A stretch of 6,143 nt of DNA from Opitutales bacterium (GTDB lineage: Bacteria; Verrucomicrobiota; Verrucomicrobiia; Opitutales; JAFGAQ01): positions 1-6,143 of the forward strand of contig JAQVLM010000213.1 of the NCBI GenBank assembly GCA_028704125.1. Reading direction: 5' to 3'. Under the pieces are notes generated by a model, which saw only the letters and a list, made by a program, of their open reading frames with translations, did not search any database and was not told the DNA's origin. The position numbers and the translations under genes are program-made. Each line of letters begins with the position of its first letter. The stretch's first letter is position 1. Below, piece by piece: positions 1 through 6,022 of this stretch.

Positions 1-1020
1 CACAATGTAGCGGATGAAGGAGGGGGACTGGCCGATCACGGTGTCGTCCGTTGTTTCGTAGAGTCCGACTGCCATGGCCTCAATTTCACGCACCGACATT
101 CCTCCATAGGTCAGGAACCCTTCGTAAAGGGGGATGAGATCCTTAATTTTGTTGAAGAGATCCATGCGGTTGGTCGCAATCGCCCCGCCGCGGGTAGAGC
201 TGACTTTGCGACTTGAGAAATAGATCATATCCGACAGGCCACACATTTCGTGCAGGATATCGATGATCGGCTTGTTGGCATATCCTTCCTCGCGCTGCTT
301 GATGAACCAGGCATTCTCACCGATCAAGCTGACATCGAGCACGAGCATGATGCCGTGCTGACGGGTGATTTCCCTGACCTCACGCATGTTGGCCATGGAG
401 AAGGGCTGACCGCCGATGAGGTTGGTGGATGCCTCCATTCTGACATAGGGAATGCGGCCCGGGCCATACTTCTGGATGACATCCTTGAGCTTGTTGGTGT
501 CGATGTTGCCCTTGAACGGGTTGGAGCTCTTGATTTTGAGCGCTTCATCCGTGAAAATCTCGAGAATTTCCCCGCCGTTAATGTCGATGTGGGCCTTGGT
601 GGTGGTGAAGTGGTAGTTCATGGGAACCACATCACCCTGTTTTACAAAGGTCTTGGAAATGACGTTTTCAGCGGCGCGGCCCTGGTGAACCGGGAGCACG
701 AGGCTCATGCCGAAAACATCCTTAATTGCCTTCTGCATGCGGGTGAAACTGGCGGAACCCGCATACGCATCGTCGGCCACCATCATGGAACCAATCTGCT
801 GATCGCTCATCGCGTTGGTTCCGCTGTCGGTCAGCATATCGAGGAATATGTCCTTTGTCTCGAGCAGGAAGGTGTTGAAACCGGCTTCCCGTATGGCCTC
901 CAGACGCCTTTCAACGGGCCGGAGATGGAGCTTCTGAACAATACGCACCTTGTGCAGTTCGAGCGGAATGTTTTCGCCACTGAAAAAGGCGACGCGTGGA
1001 GAGGCATTGTTGTCTGACAT
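1..1020 (-). CDS. Tryptophanase/tyrosine phenol-lyase family PLP enzyme, C-terminus outside window
   Basis: Reading the minus strand from the ATG at 1020-1018 gives 340 codons open to the left edge; the family is about 460-470 residues, so roughly the last 120-130 are missing. Members are cytosolic PLP enzymes that split tryptophan or tyrosine into indole or phenol plus pyruvate and ammonia. Family signatures seen: FLLETKDIFLDMLTDSGTNA (51-70), DDAYAGS (83-89, with the Tyr equivalent to TPL Tyr71), HQGRAAE (112-118), GGQPFSMANMR (203-213), ENAWFIKQRE (235-244), and YEGFLTYGG (299-307). Asp229 should bind the PLP pyridine nitrogen and Lys272 should be the Schiff-base lysine. Thr139 aligns with TPL Thr124, where tryptophanase has Asp, so the visible part leans towards a TPL-like pocket. 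The specificity residues near the C-terminus are not visible. Odd points: the cofactor-contacting Arg after the Asp (TPL Arg217) is Leu232, the usual KKD at the lysine is R-K-V, and the N-terminus is about 15 residues longer than in the classic enzymes. It is divergent from the transporter at 1296. No Shine-Dalgarno precedes the start. The family is certain; the substrate is open. Confidence 0.9.
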   Translation of the reverse strand, partial: MSDNNASPRVAFFSGENIPLELHKVRIVQKLHLRPVERRLEAIREAGFNTFLLETKDIFLDMLTDSGTNAMSDQQIGSMMVADDAYAGSASFTRMQKAIKDVFGMSLVLPVHQGRAAENVISKTFVKQGDVVPMNYHFTTTKAHIDINGGEILEIFTDEALKIKSSNPFKGNIDTNKLKDVIQKYGPGRIPYVRMEASTNLIGGQPFSMANMREVREITRQHGIMLVLDVSLIGENAWFIKQREEGYANKPIIDILHEMCGLSDMIYFSSRKVSSTRGGAIATNRMDLFNKIKDLIPLYEGFLTYGGMSVREIEAMAVGLYETTDDTVIGQSPSFIRYIV

Positions 1021-1033
1021 GTCTGTTTGTGGG

Positions 1034-1039
1034 ATAATA
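1034..1039 (-). promoter_or_regulatory. Possible -10 element for the PLP lyase gene
   Basis: On the minus strand a TATTAT hexamer, preceded by a run of T, sits 14 nt before the lyase ATG. If used, transcription would begin only about 7 nt before the start codon, giving an almost leaderless mRNA. No convincing -35 hexamer is visible at the right distance, so this is a weak call based on one motif in an AT-rich patch. Confidence 0.2.
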
Positions 1040-1079
1040 AAAAAGAAGGGCGAACCTGCATGGGAAGCACAGTCTGAAT

Positions 1080-1137
1080 GGACGATCAACGCCCAAACCA
1101 TCCGTGCGGGGATTCCTATACACGATCGTCCGGATGG
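1080..1137. repeat. Interlocked inverted repeats in the lyase/transporter divergent region
   Basis: Two perfect inverted repeats are interleaved. The first is GGACGATC (1080-1087) with GATCGTCC (1124-1131). The second is CCATCCG (1098-1104) with CGGATGG (1131-1137). The 5' arm of the second lies inside the loop of the first, and its 3' arm begins at the last base of the first, so an RNA from here could form a pseudoknot-like fold or alternate between two hairpins. The same symmetry could instead be a DNA operator pair. It lies about 160 nt before the transporter start and 60 nt before the lyase start. The rest of 1021-1295 shows no further gene or clear promoter. Confidence 0.4.
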
Positions 1138-1295
1138 GGCGGGATGATTCAGTGCATTCCTGGAATTGGCAAGTCAAACTGAAGGGCGGTGTGCCGATTT
1201 TGGATTTTCATAGGCGTGGGAGGAGTGTGATCCGTTTCGTGATACGGTATTGCGGCTTGCACAAGGGGTGCGGGTCTGGCAAAGAAAGTCGCAGC

Positions 1296-2339
1296 ATGGA
1301 AAAAGGGAAACATCCTGGAGATCAGGCATATTGGCGAAGGCTATTGAATGCCATGATCCGGTTTGTATGGAGTCACGGATTCCTGATCTGCCTGTTTTCG
1401 TGCATCGTATTGGCGCACCTCTTTCTGGAAGTTGGGAAAAAGGGTGGGGTGCTCAAAACCGATATCTTTGCCGGATACGGTGTTTGGTTTGTTTTTTTCA
1501 GCCTGGGACTGACGTTGCCGCGCAAACAACTGATTGCGGGATTGGTTCAATGGAGGATTCATGTGATGATCCAGATCTGGATCCTGATGGTATCTCCGCT
1601 GCTGGCATGGGTGCTGCTGGCATTGGCGCCTGGCGAACAAGAGCCGGCGATGCGGAACGGGCTGTTGCTGTTGTCTTTTCTGCCGACCACGGTTTTTTCA
1701 TCGATCCTGTTTACGCAAAGGGCTGGAGGAGATCCGGTGATCGCGATCGTGAATTCGGCCCTTTCCAATGTGCTCGCGGTATTCACCATCCCGTTGATGT
1801 GCGCGTTCATGATCAGCGAACCGATTACCGGCGGATTGTCGGTGGCGGAGGCAATCCTGAAGCTCGCGCGCACGATCCTGATCCCGCTTGCGCTTGGAAT
1901 GCTGGTCCGACCGATCCTGAGGGTATGGGTTGACCGCTTCAAACGGGCGATCAAGTGGGTGGACTATTCGGTGTTGTGCCTGATCGTTTTCACCGCTTTT
2001 TCGAACAGTGTATCCGATGGGCTCTGGACGAAGTATGACTGGCCGATCACGCTGGAGGCCTTTTTGCTTACCACGGCGTTGCTGGGGATTCAGATCACGC
2101 TGGTTATGTGGTTGAGGAAACGGGTGCCCACGAGCCACGCGGTGCGGTCGGCAATCTTTTTTTCGAGCACCCAAAAGGCGTTGGCTACCGGTGGACCGAT
2201 CCTGATGACGCTGTTCGGCGCATCAGCCAACATGGGCATGATTATCTTCCCGCTGTTGATTTACCATCCGATCCAGCTCATGGTGGCGCCTGTGATTGCA
2301 CACCGCTTGCATCGCGCCGCCCCCCCTGATCCCTTGTGA
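1296..2339 (+). CDS. Bile acid:sodium symporter-like (YfeH/SBF-like) membrane transporter
   Basis: This 347-residue inner-membrane protein matches the bacterial SBF-like family typified by E. coli YfeH (about 330 residues). Family members are secondary transporters related to the bile acid:sodium symporters; the natural substrate is usually unknown and cannot be read here. About nine or ten hydrophobic helices are visible, roughly at residues 28-44, 57-73, 88-111, 121-140, 147-173, 184-206, 222-239, 252-273 and 300-336. Family landmarks are GLTLPRKQLIAG (71-82), LLSFLPTTVFSSILFT (125-140), GGDPVIAIVNSALSN (144-158), VFTAFSNSVSDGLW (231-244), SSTQKALATGGP (290-301) and FPLLIYHPIQLMV (318-330). 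ATG 1296 was chosen because it gives a family-like length and a short cytosolic N-terminus. The frame is open back to 1104, but that extension is not hydrophobic and not family-like. ATG 1353, just before the first helix, is an alternative. The gene is divergent from the PLP lyase and convergent with the nitroreductase. A run of seven C at 2320-2326 lies in the last codons. Confidence 0.85.
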   Translation: MEKGKHPGDQAYWRRLLNAMIRFVWSHGFLICLFSCIVLAHLFLEVGKKGGVLKTDIFAGYGVWFVFFSLGLTLPRKQLIAGLVQWRIHVMIQIWILMVSPLLAWVLLALAPGEQEPAMRNGLLLLSFLPTTVFSSILFTQRAGGDPVIAIVNSALSNVLAVFTIPLMCAFMISEPITGGLSVAEAILKLARTILIPLALGMLVRPILRVWVDRFKRAIKWVDYSVLCLIVFTAFSNSVSDGLWTKYDWPITLEAFLLTTALLGIQITLVMWLRKRVPTSHAVRSAIFFSSTQKALATGGPILMTLFGASANMGMIIFPLLIYHPIQLMVAPVIAHRLHRAAPPDPL

Positions 2340-2354
2340 GGGTTGGGAAATGAC

Positions 2355-2888
2355 TCAGGAACTTTGTTCTGACCCGTTTTCCCATGAGTCCCAATGGACA
2401 AGACCGGCATCAAAGGTGTCTTTGGGTTCGCATTCCTCCGCTGGATGCCCGATGGCGATGAGGGCAAAGGGTAGCACCGTTTCCGGTAACTTGAAATACC
2501 GGCTGAGCGAGGCTACGTTGGCAGTCGTCGGGTAGACGCCGACCCAGACGGCACCGAGACCAGCCGCATGAGCTGCCAATAGGATGTTTTGCGCTGCACA
2601 TGAGCAATCCTGAACCCAGTAACCATCCACCTTCAGGCGGGACATATCGCCACACACCAGGATTGCAAGCGGTGCGCCGGCCACCAGTCCCGCATGCGTA
2701 TGCACCGTGGGTATCGCCTGAAGTTTTTCGCGATCCGTGATGACCACAAACCGCCAAGGTTGCTCATCAATCGCCGAGGGCGCGTGCATCGCGGCCCGAA
2801 GGAGGGTGAGGATCTGTTCGCGATCGATCGGATCCGGCTGGAAGGAGCGTATGCTGCGGCGGGTCAGGATGGCATCAATGGTATTCAT
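2355..2888 (-). CDS. Nitroreductase-family FMN oxidoreductase
   Basis: This 177-residue protein belongs to the small nitroreductase family (COG0778 type). These are usually homodimeric cytosolic flavoproteins that bind FMN at the dimer interface and use NAD(P)H to reduce nitroaromatics, quinones or other small molecules; the physiological substrate is not evident. Seen in the sequence: the N-terminal FMN-binding motif RRSIRSF (10-16), the APSAIDEQPWRFVVI segment (36-50; the usual Asn after PSA-x is Asp41 here), a central QDCSCAAQNILLAAHAAGLGAVWVGVYP block (93-120), and the C-terminal IAIGHPAEE (144-152) followed by a DTFDAGLVHWDSW ending (157-169), as in many short members. ATG 2888 was chosen because the motif begins at the usual distance from it; a TTG six codons upstream is less likely. 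No Shine-Dalgarno is visible. The stop lies 15 nt from the stop of the convergent transporter, with no strong terminator between them. It is divergent from the GH38-like gene. Confidence 0.9.
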   Translation of the reverse strand: MNTIDAILTRRSIRSFQPDPIDREQILTLLRAAMHAPSAIDEQPWRFVVITDREKLQAIPTVHTHAGLVAGAPLAILVCGDMSRLKVDGYWVQDCSCAAQNILLAAHAAGLGAVWVGVYPTTANVASLSRYFKLPETVLPFALIAIGHPAEECEPKDTFDAGLVHWDSWENGSEQSS

Positions 2889-2922
2889 AAGGGAGAGAAG
2901 AATCAAAGGATTCGGGTTTGTC

Positions 2923-2952
2923 TTTACAACCCCAAAGCGCCATCGTTATACC
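2923..2952 (+). promoter_or_regulatory. Candidate sigma70-type promoter for the GH38-like gene
   Basis: A -35 like hexamer TTTACA (2923-2928) is followed after 18 bp by TATACC (2947-2952); shifting one base gives TTATAC with a 17-bp spacer. Transcription would start near 2959, leaving a leader of about 85 nt before ATG 3044. The location in the divergent gap is right. Only the similarity to the consensus supports it. Confidence 0.4.
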
Positions 2953-2968
2953 CGATACCAGCACAACG

Positions 2969-2986
2969 CCCATCCGGACCCATCCG
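2969..2986. repeat. Tandem CCCATCCG repeat downstream of the candidate promoter
   Basis: CCCATCCG occurs at 2969-2976 and again at 2979-2986, a 10-bp period that would place both copies on the same face of the DNA helix. The pair sits just after the predicted transcription start of the GH38-like gene, where a regulator could act. The core CCATCCG also occurs at 1098-1104 in the other divergent gap, but similar words occur in coding sequence, so function is uncertain. Confidence 0.35.
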
Positions 2987-3043
2987 CCGGTTAGCCCGCA
3001 GTTAATGAGGCCGTAGGGCGCTTACTCCAACCGCTTTGTCAGC

Positions 3044-5257
3044 ATGATTGTTCATATGATTGGAAACGCCTGTTTCCGGCCCATGGGGGACGGAACGGGA
3101 CAACCGGCAATCGACCAGGCCATAGCCACCTTCAAGGCTGCGGCTGACCGTTGCGGAGAGTTTCCGGATTTCAGGTTTTCCAATGGCGATATCTGGGCCT
3201 ATGAGGCGGTCGAGCGCTATGATCCGGCCCTTTTCAAACGCATCCAAAAACTGATTAGGAAACGCCAATGGTGCGTGATCAACGGCACCTACACGCAGCC
3301 GGATGAGGGGATAATGACCGATGCCGGATGGGTCCGCCAATTCGAAATCGGGACCGGGTATTGCAGGGAGAAACTCGGAGTCATTCCAAAAGTGTTTTTT
3401 TCGCCAAATGCCCGGACGTTGCCGGGGTTCTTGCCCGATTTGCTGGCAAGCCTGCACTACAAGGGAATGTATGTGTATTTGCCGGATTGGCCAGAATCCC
3501 TGCCGTCTCCATTGTTTCGATGGAAAGGACCGGAAGGAGGGGAAGTTCTGTGTTCCCGCATCCATCCGGAGCACATGACGCGCAGTGACGATCTCTATGG
3601 GCAGATTATGGAAGCTGTGGAAAATGGCAGCCTCATGCTTGGCCACGTGCCATGTCCCTATGGACTTGGCCCTTGGGGCGGGGGGCCTACCAAGGCATCC
3701 ATTGAATACCTGCGGCAGCACAAGGATGCCTTCCGGGATGTGTTGCTCAAGTTCAGTACGTATGAGGAGTTCATGGGAGAAGCTTTCATGATGTCCGACA
3801 GCTTCCCGGTTGTGGAAGGCGCGCTTGGGCCGGTCGGGCAAGAGGCCCCCGACCGCAGGTGCACGGAGATGCGGGGGAGGCAAATGCGGGCGGAGGTCAT
3901 GGCCATCCATGCGGAACGGATCCCAAACCGGATTGCAGACAAGGCGCGGAGAGCCGGGGCGCTCGTGAAGGCCGCGAGCATCTGGAAAGACCTGCTGATG
4001 GCAGCGACTGTGCCAGTGGATGGATCCTCCGGATTGTTGGATCGGGAAGCTGCGGAATCCCTTCAAGGGCGCGCAGAGACCAACGCCCGGGAACTGATTC
4101 ATGAAGGAATGGTGGATTGGTTGGTTCGACGGAACGCGTTGAGCCACCATCAGCAGTTTCTGGTGCAGGATATGGTCGCAGTGAGTGGACATGACAAGTC
4201 AAGTTGGGTGGAAGCCGTTGCCCATCTCGACGGTGACACATGGGGAACCCGCGTGCTCACGGATCAGCAGGGCCAATCGTATCCCGTTCAGTTGATAACG
4301 GACACAAGCGGGGCGGTCCGTTTTCTGACCAAGGTTCCCTTGAATGCCGACGGACGTTTTGAAGGGCTCATCCGCATTCCCGGTGCAATGGATCCTATGG
4401 CGACACCGGGTCCGGACGGCACCGACGCCGGGCTTCGGGTTTCCCGGGATTCGCTAAGCAATGGCAAGGTGGTTGTCGCATCGGCGGGGAACGGGCGGTT
4501 GACACTTTCCCATGAAGGACCGGGAGCGGCGGCGTCCGCGAACCCGCTCCAACTTGGATTTACCATGAGCGGGCAGCTTCCGGATGATTCGAAAAGCGGG
4601 CTTTCATGGCATGCCTGGGAGGAAGTGGAATCGGGTCCGTTGCGTGCCGCATGGGAGAGCCTTGGATCGCATGAAAACAACCGGATTCATGCCCGGGTTG
4701 AGGTCTTTGCAGCGGAAAGGCGGGTAAAATTCGAGTTGGTGGTAGATTGGAACTCTCCCGAATCCGCATTGGATCTGGTCGTAAAATGGGGCAGAACGGA
4801 GAGATGGACCCCTCTTTGCGGTCTGGCGAAAGGCGGATATCCTCTGCCGACGGATGGCAAGTGGCATGCATTCCGGAACTGGGTGGTGCTCGACAACACC
4901 GCAAACGGCTGGACCTTAGTGTCTCCGGATTTGTTTGATGCCCGGATGACGGACGATGCCCTGATCCTGCGCTTGGCGGAAATGACGAAAACGGACCTGG
5001 GAGCCGGGATCCGGACGAATTCCAGGACCGCATCCCGGCGCATCGCGATGGAATGGGTTATGGGAGTCGGGCAGGACACTCAAGCGCTTACCCCAAAGGC
5101 ATGGAGCATGATCGTGAAACCTGCCGTCGCGTGGTCTTACGACGGGATGCAGCGACCCGCATGGGGGAACCGCCCCCCTGAACACCTGTGGGGAGAGAAC
5201 GAAAAACGGGCGATCAAGGATGGCCAGATGCGACACCTCGGGACGACATCCTCGTGA
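3044..5257 (+). CDS. Glycoside hydrolase family 38 (alpha-mannosidase)-like protein with degenerate metal site
   Basis: The 737-residue product has the GH38 layout. Residues about 1-260 are the N-terminal catalytic domain (starting with IGNACFRPMG at 6-15, then RQWCVINGTYTQPDEG at 74-89 and WVRQFEIGTGYCREKLG at 96-112). Residues about 275-365 are the helical middle domain, including IWKDLL (313-318). The rest is the large beta-rich C-terminal domain, with the usual gene-end themes such as SSWVEAVAHLDG (386-397). Length is a little below typical bacterial members. GH38 enzymes are zinc-dependent retaining alpha-mannosidases. Asp87 sits at the nucleophile position, but His and Asp of the N-terminal H-x-D zinc motif are Cys10 and Arg12, and the middle-domain LNQFHDILPG motif is replaced by MAATVPVDG (319-327), removing the His ligand. 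The usual N-x-D-S-F-G-H segment is NARTLPG (122-128), and GDGGGGPT is GPWGGGPT (209-216). No signal peptide or membrane segment is seen, suggesting a cytosolic protein. The frame is intact over its full length, so it does not look like a decaying pseudogene. It may be an inactive paralogue, a sugar-binding protein or an enzyme with changed chemistry. Confidence 0.85.
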   Translation: MIVHMIGNACFRPMGDGTGQPAIDQAIATFKAAADRCGEFPDFRFSNGDIWAYEAVERYDPALFKRIQKLIRKRQWCVINGTYTQPDEGIMTDAGWVRQFEIGTGYCREKLGVIPKVFFSPNARTLPGFLPDLLASLHYKGMYVYLPDWPESLPSPLFRWKGPEGGEVLCSRIHPEHMTRSDDLYGQIMEAVENGSLMLGHVPCPYGLGPWGGGPTKASIEYLRQHKDAFRDVLLKFSTYEEFMGEAFMMSDSFPVVEGALGPVGQEAPDRRCTEMRGRQMRAEVMAIHAERIPNRIADKARRAGALVKAASIWKDLLMAATVPVDGSSGLLDREAAESLQGRAETNARELIHEGMVDWLVRRNALSHHQQFLVQDMVAVSGHDKSSWVEAVAHLDGDTWGTRVLTDQQGQSYPVQLITDTSGAVRFLTKVPLNADGRFEGLIRIPGAMDPMATPGPDGTDAGLRVSRDSLSNGKVVVASAGNGRLTLSHEGPGAAASANPLQLGFTMSGQLPDDSKSGLSWHAWEEVESGPLRAAWESLGSHENNRIHARVEVFAAERRVKFELVVDWNSPESALDLVVKWGRTERWTPLCGLAKGGYPLPTDGKWHAFRNWVVLDNTANGWTLVSPDLFDARMTDDALILRLAEMTKTDLGAGIRTNSRTASRRIAMEWVMGVGQDTQALTPKAWSMIVKPAVAWSYDGMQRPAWGNRPPEHLWGENEKRAIKDGQMRHLGTTSS

Positions 5258-5277
5258 AGCCAATACAATGAAGCCAA
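5255..5277. repeat. 9-bp direct repeat TGAAGCCAA at the GH38-like/coaE junction
   Basis: TGAAGCCAA occurs at 5255-5263 and 5269-5277, separated by TACAA. The first copy begins with the stop codon of the GH38-like gene. The second provides the T and G of the ATG of a short frame (5268). It may be a small local duplication or a binding site. Confidence 0.45.
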
Positions 5278-5342
5278 CGTCCGGAGCGCGCGGAGATCGT
5301 GCCGGGCCAGCGCAATTGCAAACACCGAACTCAATCAGATGA
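5268..5342 (+). other. 24-codon open frame whose stop overlaps the coaE start
   Basis: From ATG 5268-5270 a frame runs for 24 codons to TGA 5340-5342, overlapping the coaE ATG (5339-5341) as ATGA. The predicted peptide starts MKPTSGARGD and ends TPNSIR, and resembles no family I know. Such an arrangement can couple translation of a leader peptide to the next gene, which would make sense where coaE lacks a Shine-Dalgarno. It could equally be chance: 24 codons is short and the ATG also has no ribosome binding site. Confidence 0.25.
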
Positions 5343-5929
5343 ACCTTGGACTCACAGGCGATATCGGTTCCGGCAAGTCCACCGTGCTCGGGGTATTTGC
5401 CTCATGCGGGTGGAACACGTTTTCGGCGGATGAGGCGGTCCATCGCCTTTTGGCATCCGATCCCGACACCCTTGAGGCGGTATCGGCGCGTTTCGGAACA
5501 GGGGTTTTGAAAGAGGAGGGCGGAGTGGACCGCAAGGCCCTTGGATCGATTGTGTTCGCGGATCCGGATGCACGAGAGGATCTGGAATCGATCCTTCATC
5601 CCAGGGTCAGAATAGCGTGGAAACACTTTGTGCAGGTCCATGAGGGAGCCTTGAACGTGGTCGAAATCCCGCTGTTGTTTGAAAAAAGGCTTGAAAACGA
5701 TTTCCGGTTTTGTGTTACAGTGTGGGCACATTCGGACGTGAAAGTCCGAAGGCTGGAGCAAAGAGGAATGGACCTCACCTCGATTAAACGACGTATGGAC
5801 GCCCAGCTACCACAAAACACCAAAGCAACCCTTTCTCATTTTGTAATATTAAATAACGGTTCGATAGCCTTTCTGGAGGATCAAGTTCGTTTGTTAACGG
5901 AAATGCTCCGCTCCGAAGGTTGTTCGTGA
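5339..5929 (+). CDS. coaE: Dephospho-CoA kinase
   Basis: This 196-residue cytosolic P-loop kinase catalyses the last step of coenzyme A synthesis, ATP-dependent phosphorylation of the 3'-hydroxyl of the ribose of dephospho-CoA. The Walker A motif GDIGSGKST is at 7-15, followed by the substrate-side SADEAVH segment (29-35), LHPRVR (86-91, the conserved HP), the EIPLLFE motif (108-114), the QRGM lid region (140-143) with R residues following, and the closing NTKATLSHFVILNNGS block (160-175), equivalent to the family's K-x-x-A-D-x-V-I-x-N-x-G ending. Length is normal for the family. ATG 5339 is the first start in this frame and gives the classic N-terminus immediately before the P-loop. The same frame is open back to the stop of the upstream GH38-like gene, 81 nt away, but contains no other ATG, GTG or TTG start. 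The last part is noticeably more AT-rich than the rest. Probably transcribed toward the rho-like gene 93 nt downstream. Confidence 0.97.
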   Translation: MNLGLTGDIGSGKSTVLGVFASCGWNTFSADEAVHRLLASDPDTLEAVSARFGTGVLKEEGGVDRKALGSIVFADPDAREDLESILHPRVRIAWKHFVQVHEGALNVVEIPLLFEKRLENDFRFCVTVWAHSDVKVRRLEQRGMDLTSIKRRMDAQLPQNTKATLSHFVILNNGSIAFLEDQVRLLTEMLRSEGCS

Positions 5930-5977
5930 GAAGCATACGGCTTCCGGATTTGCTTGGCTGCAGGTGATGATTCGCCT
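5930..5977 (+). promoter_or_regulatory. Two small hairpins in the coaE-rho gap
   Basis: GAAGC/GCTTC (5930-5934 with 5940-5944, 5-nt loop) begins right after the coaE stop. AGGTGA/TCGCCT (5962-5967 with 5972-5977, one G-U pair, TGAT loop) follows. Neither has a T tract, so they are not intrinsic terminators. They could be leader structure of the downstream rho mRNA, since rho genes are often autoregulated in their leaders, but the stems are short and may be chance. Confidence 0.2.
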
Positions 5978-6022
5978 CCACGGAAACAGGCATTTCCCCA
6001 ATCGCTCACCCAACTTACCATC

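Noticed and set aside
250..1017. A 255-codon open frame on the plus strand opposite the PLP lyase
   Set aside because: The minus strand encodes an unmistakable tryptophanase/TPL-family sequence; the plus-strand product has no family features.
1104..1295. Upstream extension of the transporter frame
   Set aside because: The frame is open, but the extra 64 residues are polar, irregular and not present in the family, and the region carries inverted repeats typical of non-coding DNA.
1250..1933. A 227-codon open frame overlapping the transporter in another plus-strand frame
   Set aside because: The transporter frame has the expected membrane helices and motifs; this frame has none and is an overlap shadow.
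2320..2326. Run of seven C near the 3' end of the transporter gene as a possible frameshift
   Set aside because: The frame reaches a family-like length through the run and the stop follows within a few codons, so no frameshift needs to be assumed; phase variation at the extreme C-terminus would have little effect.
2900..2913. Small hairpin GAATC-aaag-GATTC in the nitroreductase leader
   Set aside because: A 5-bp stem is common by chance and nothing else supports an operator or terminator.
3002..4192. A 396-codon open frame on the minus strand opposite the GH38-like gene
   Set aside because: Its product has low-complexity, His/Pro/Arg-rich composition and no recognisable domain, while the plus-strand frame has clear GH38 homology across the same bases. 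It is a by-product of codon bias.
5258..5338. Fusion of the GH38-like protein to coaE by stop-codon readthrough, since both are in the same frame with no further stop between them
   Set aside because: An 81-nt gap can stay open by chance, CoaE begins with its normal N-terminus at the ATG, and no readthrough signal is evident.
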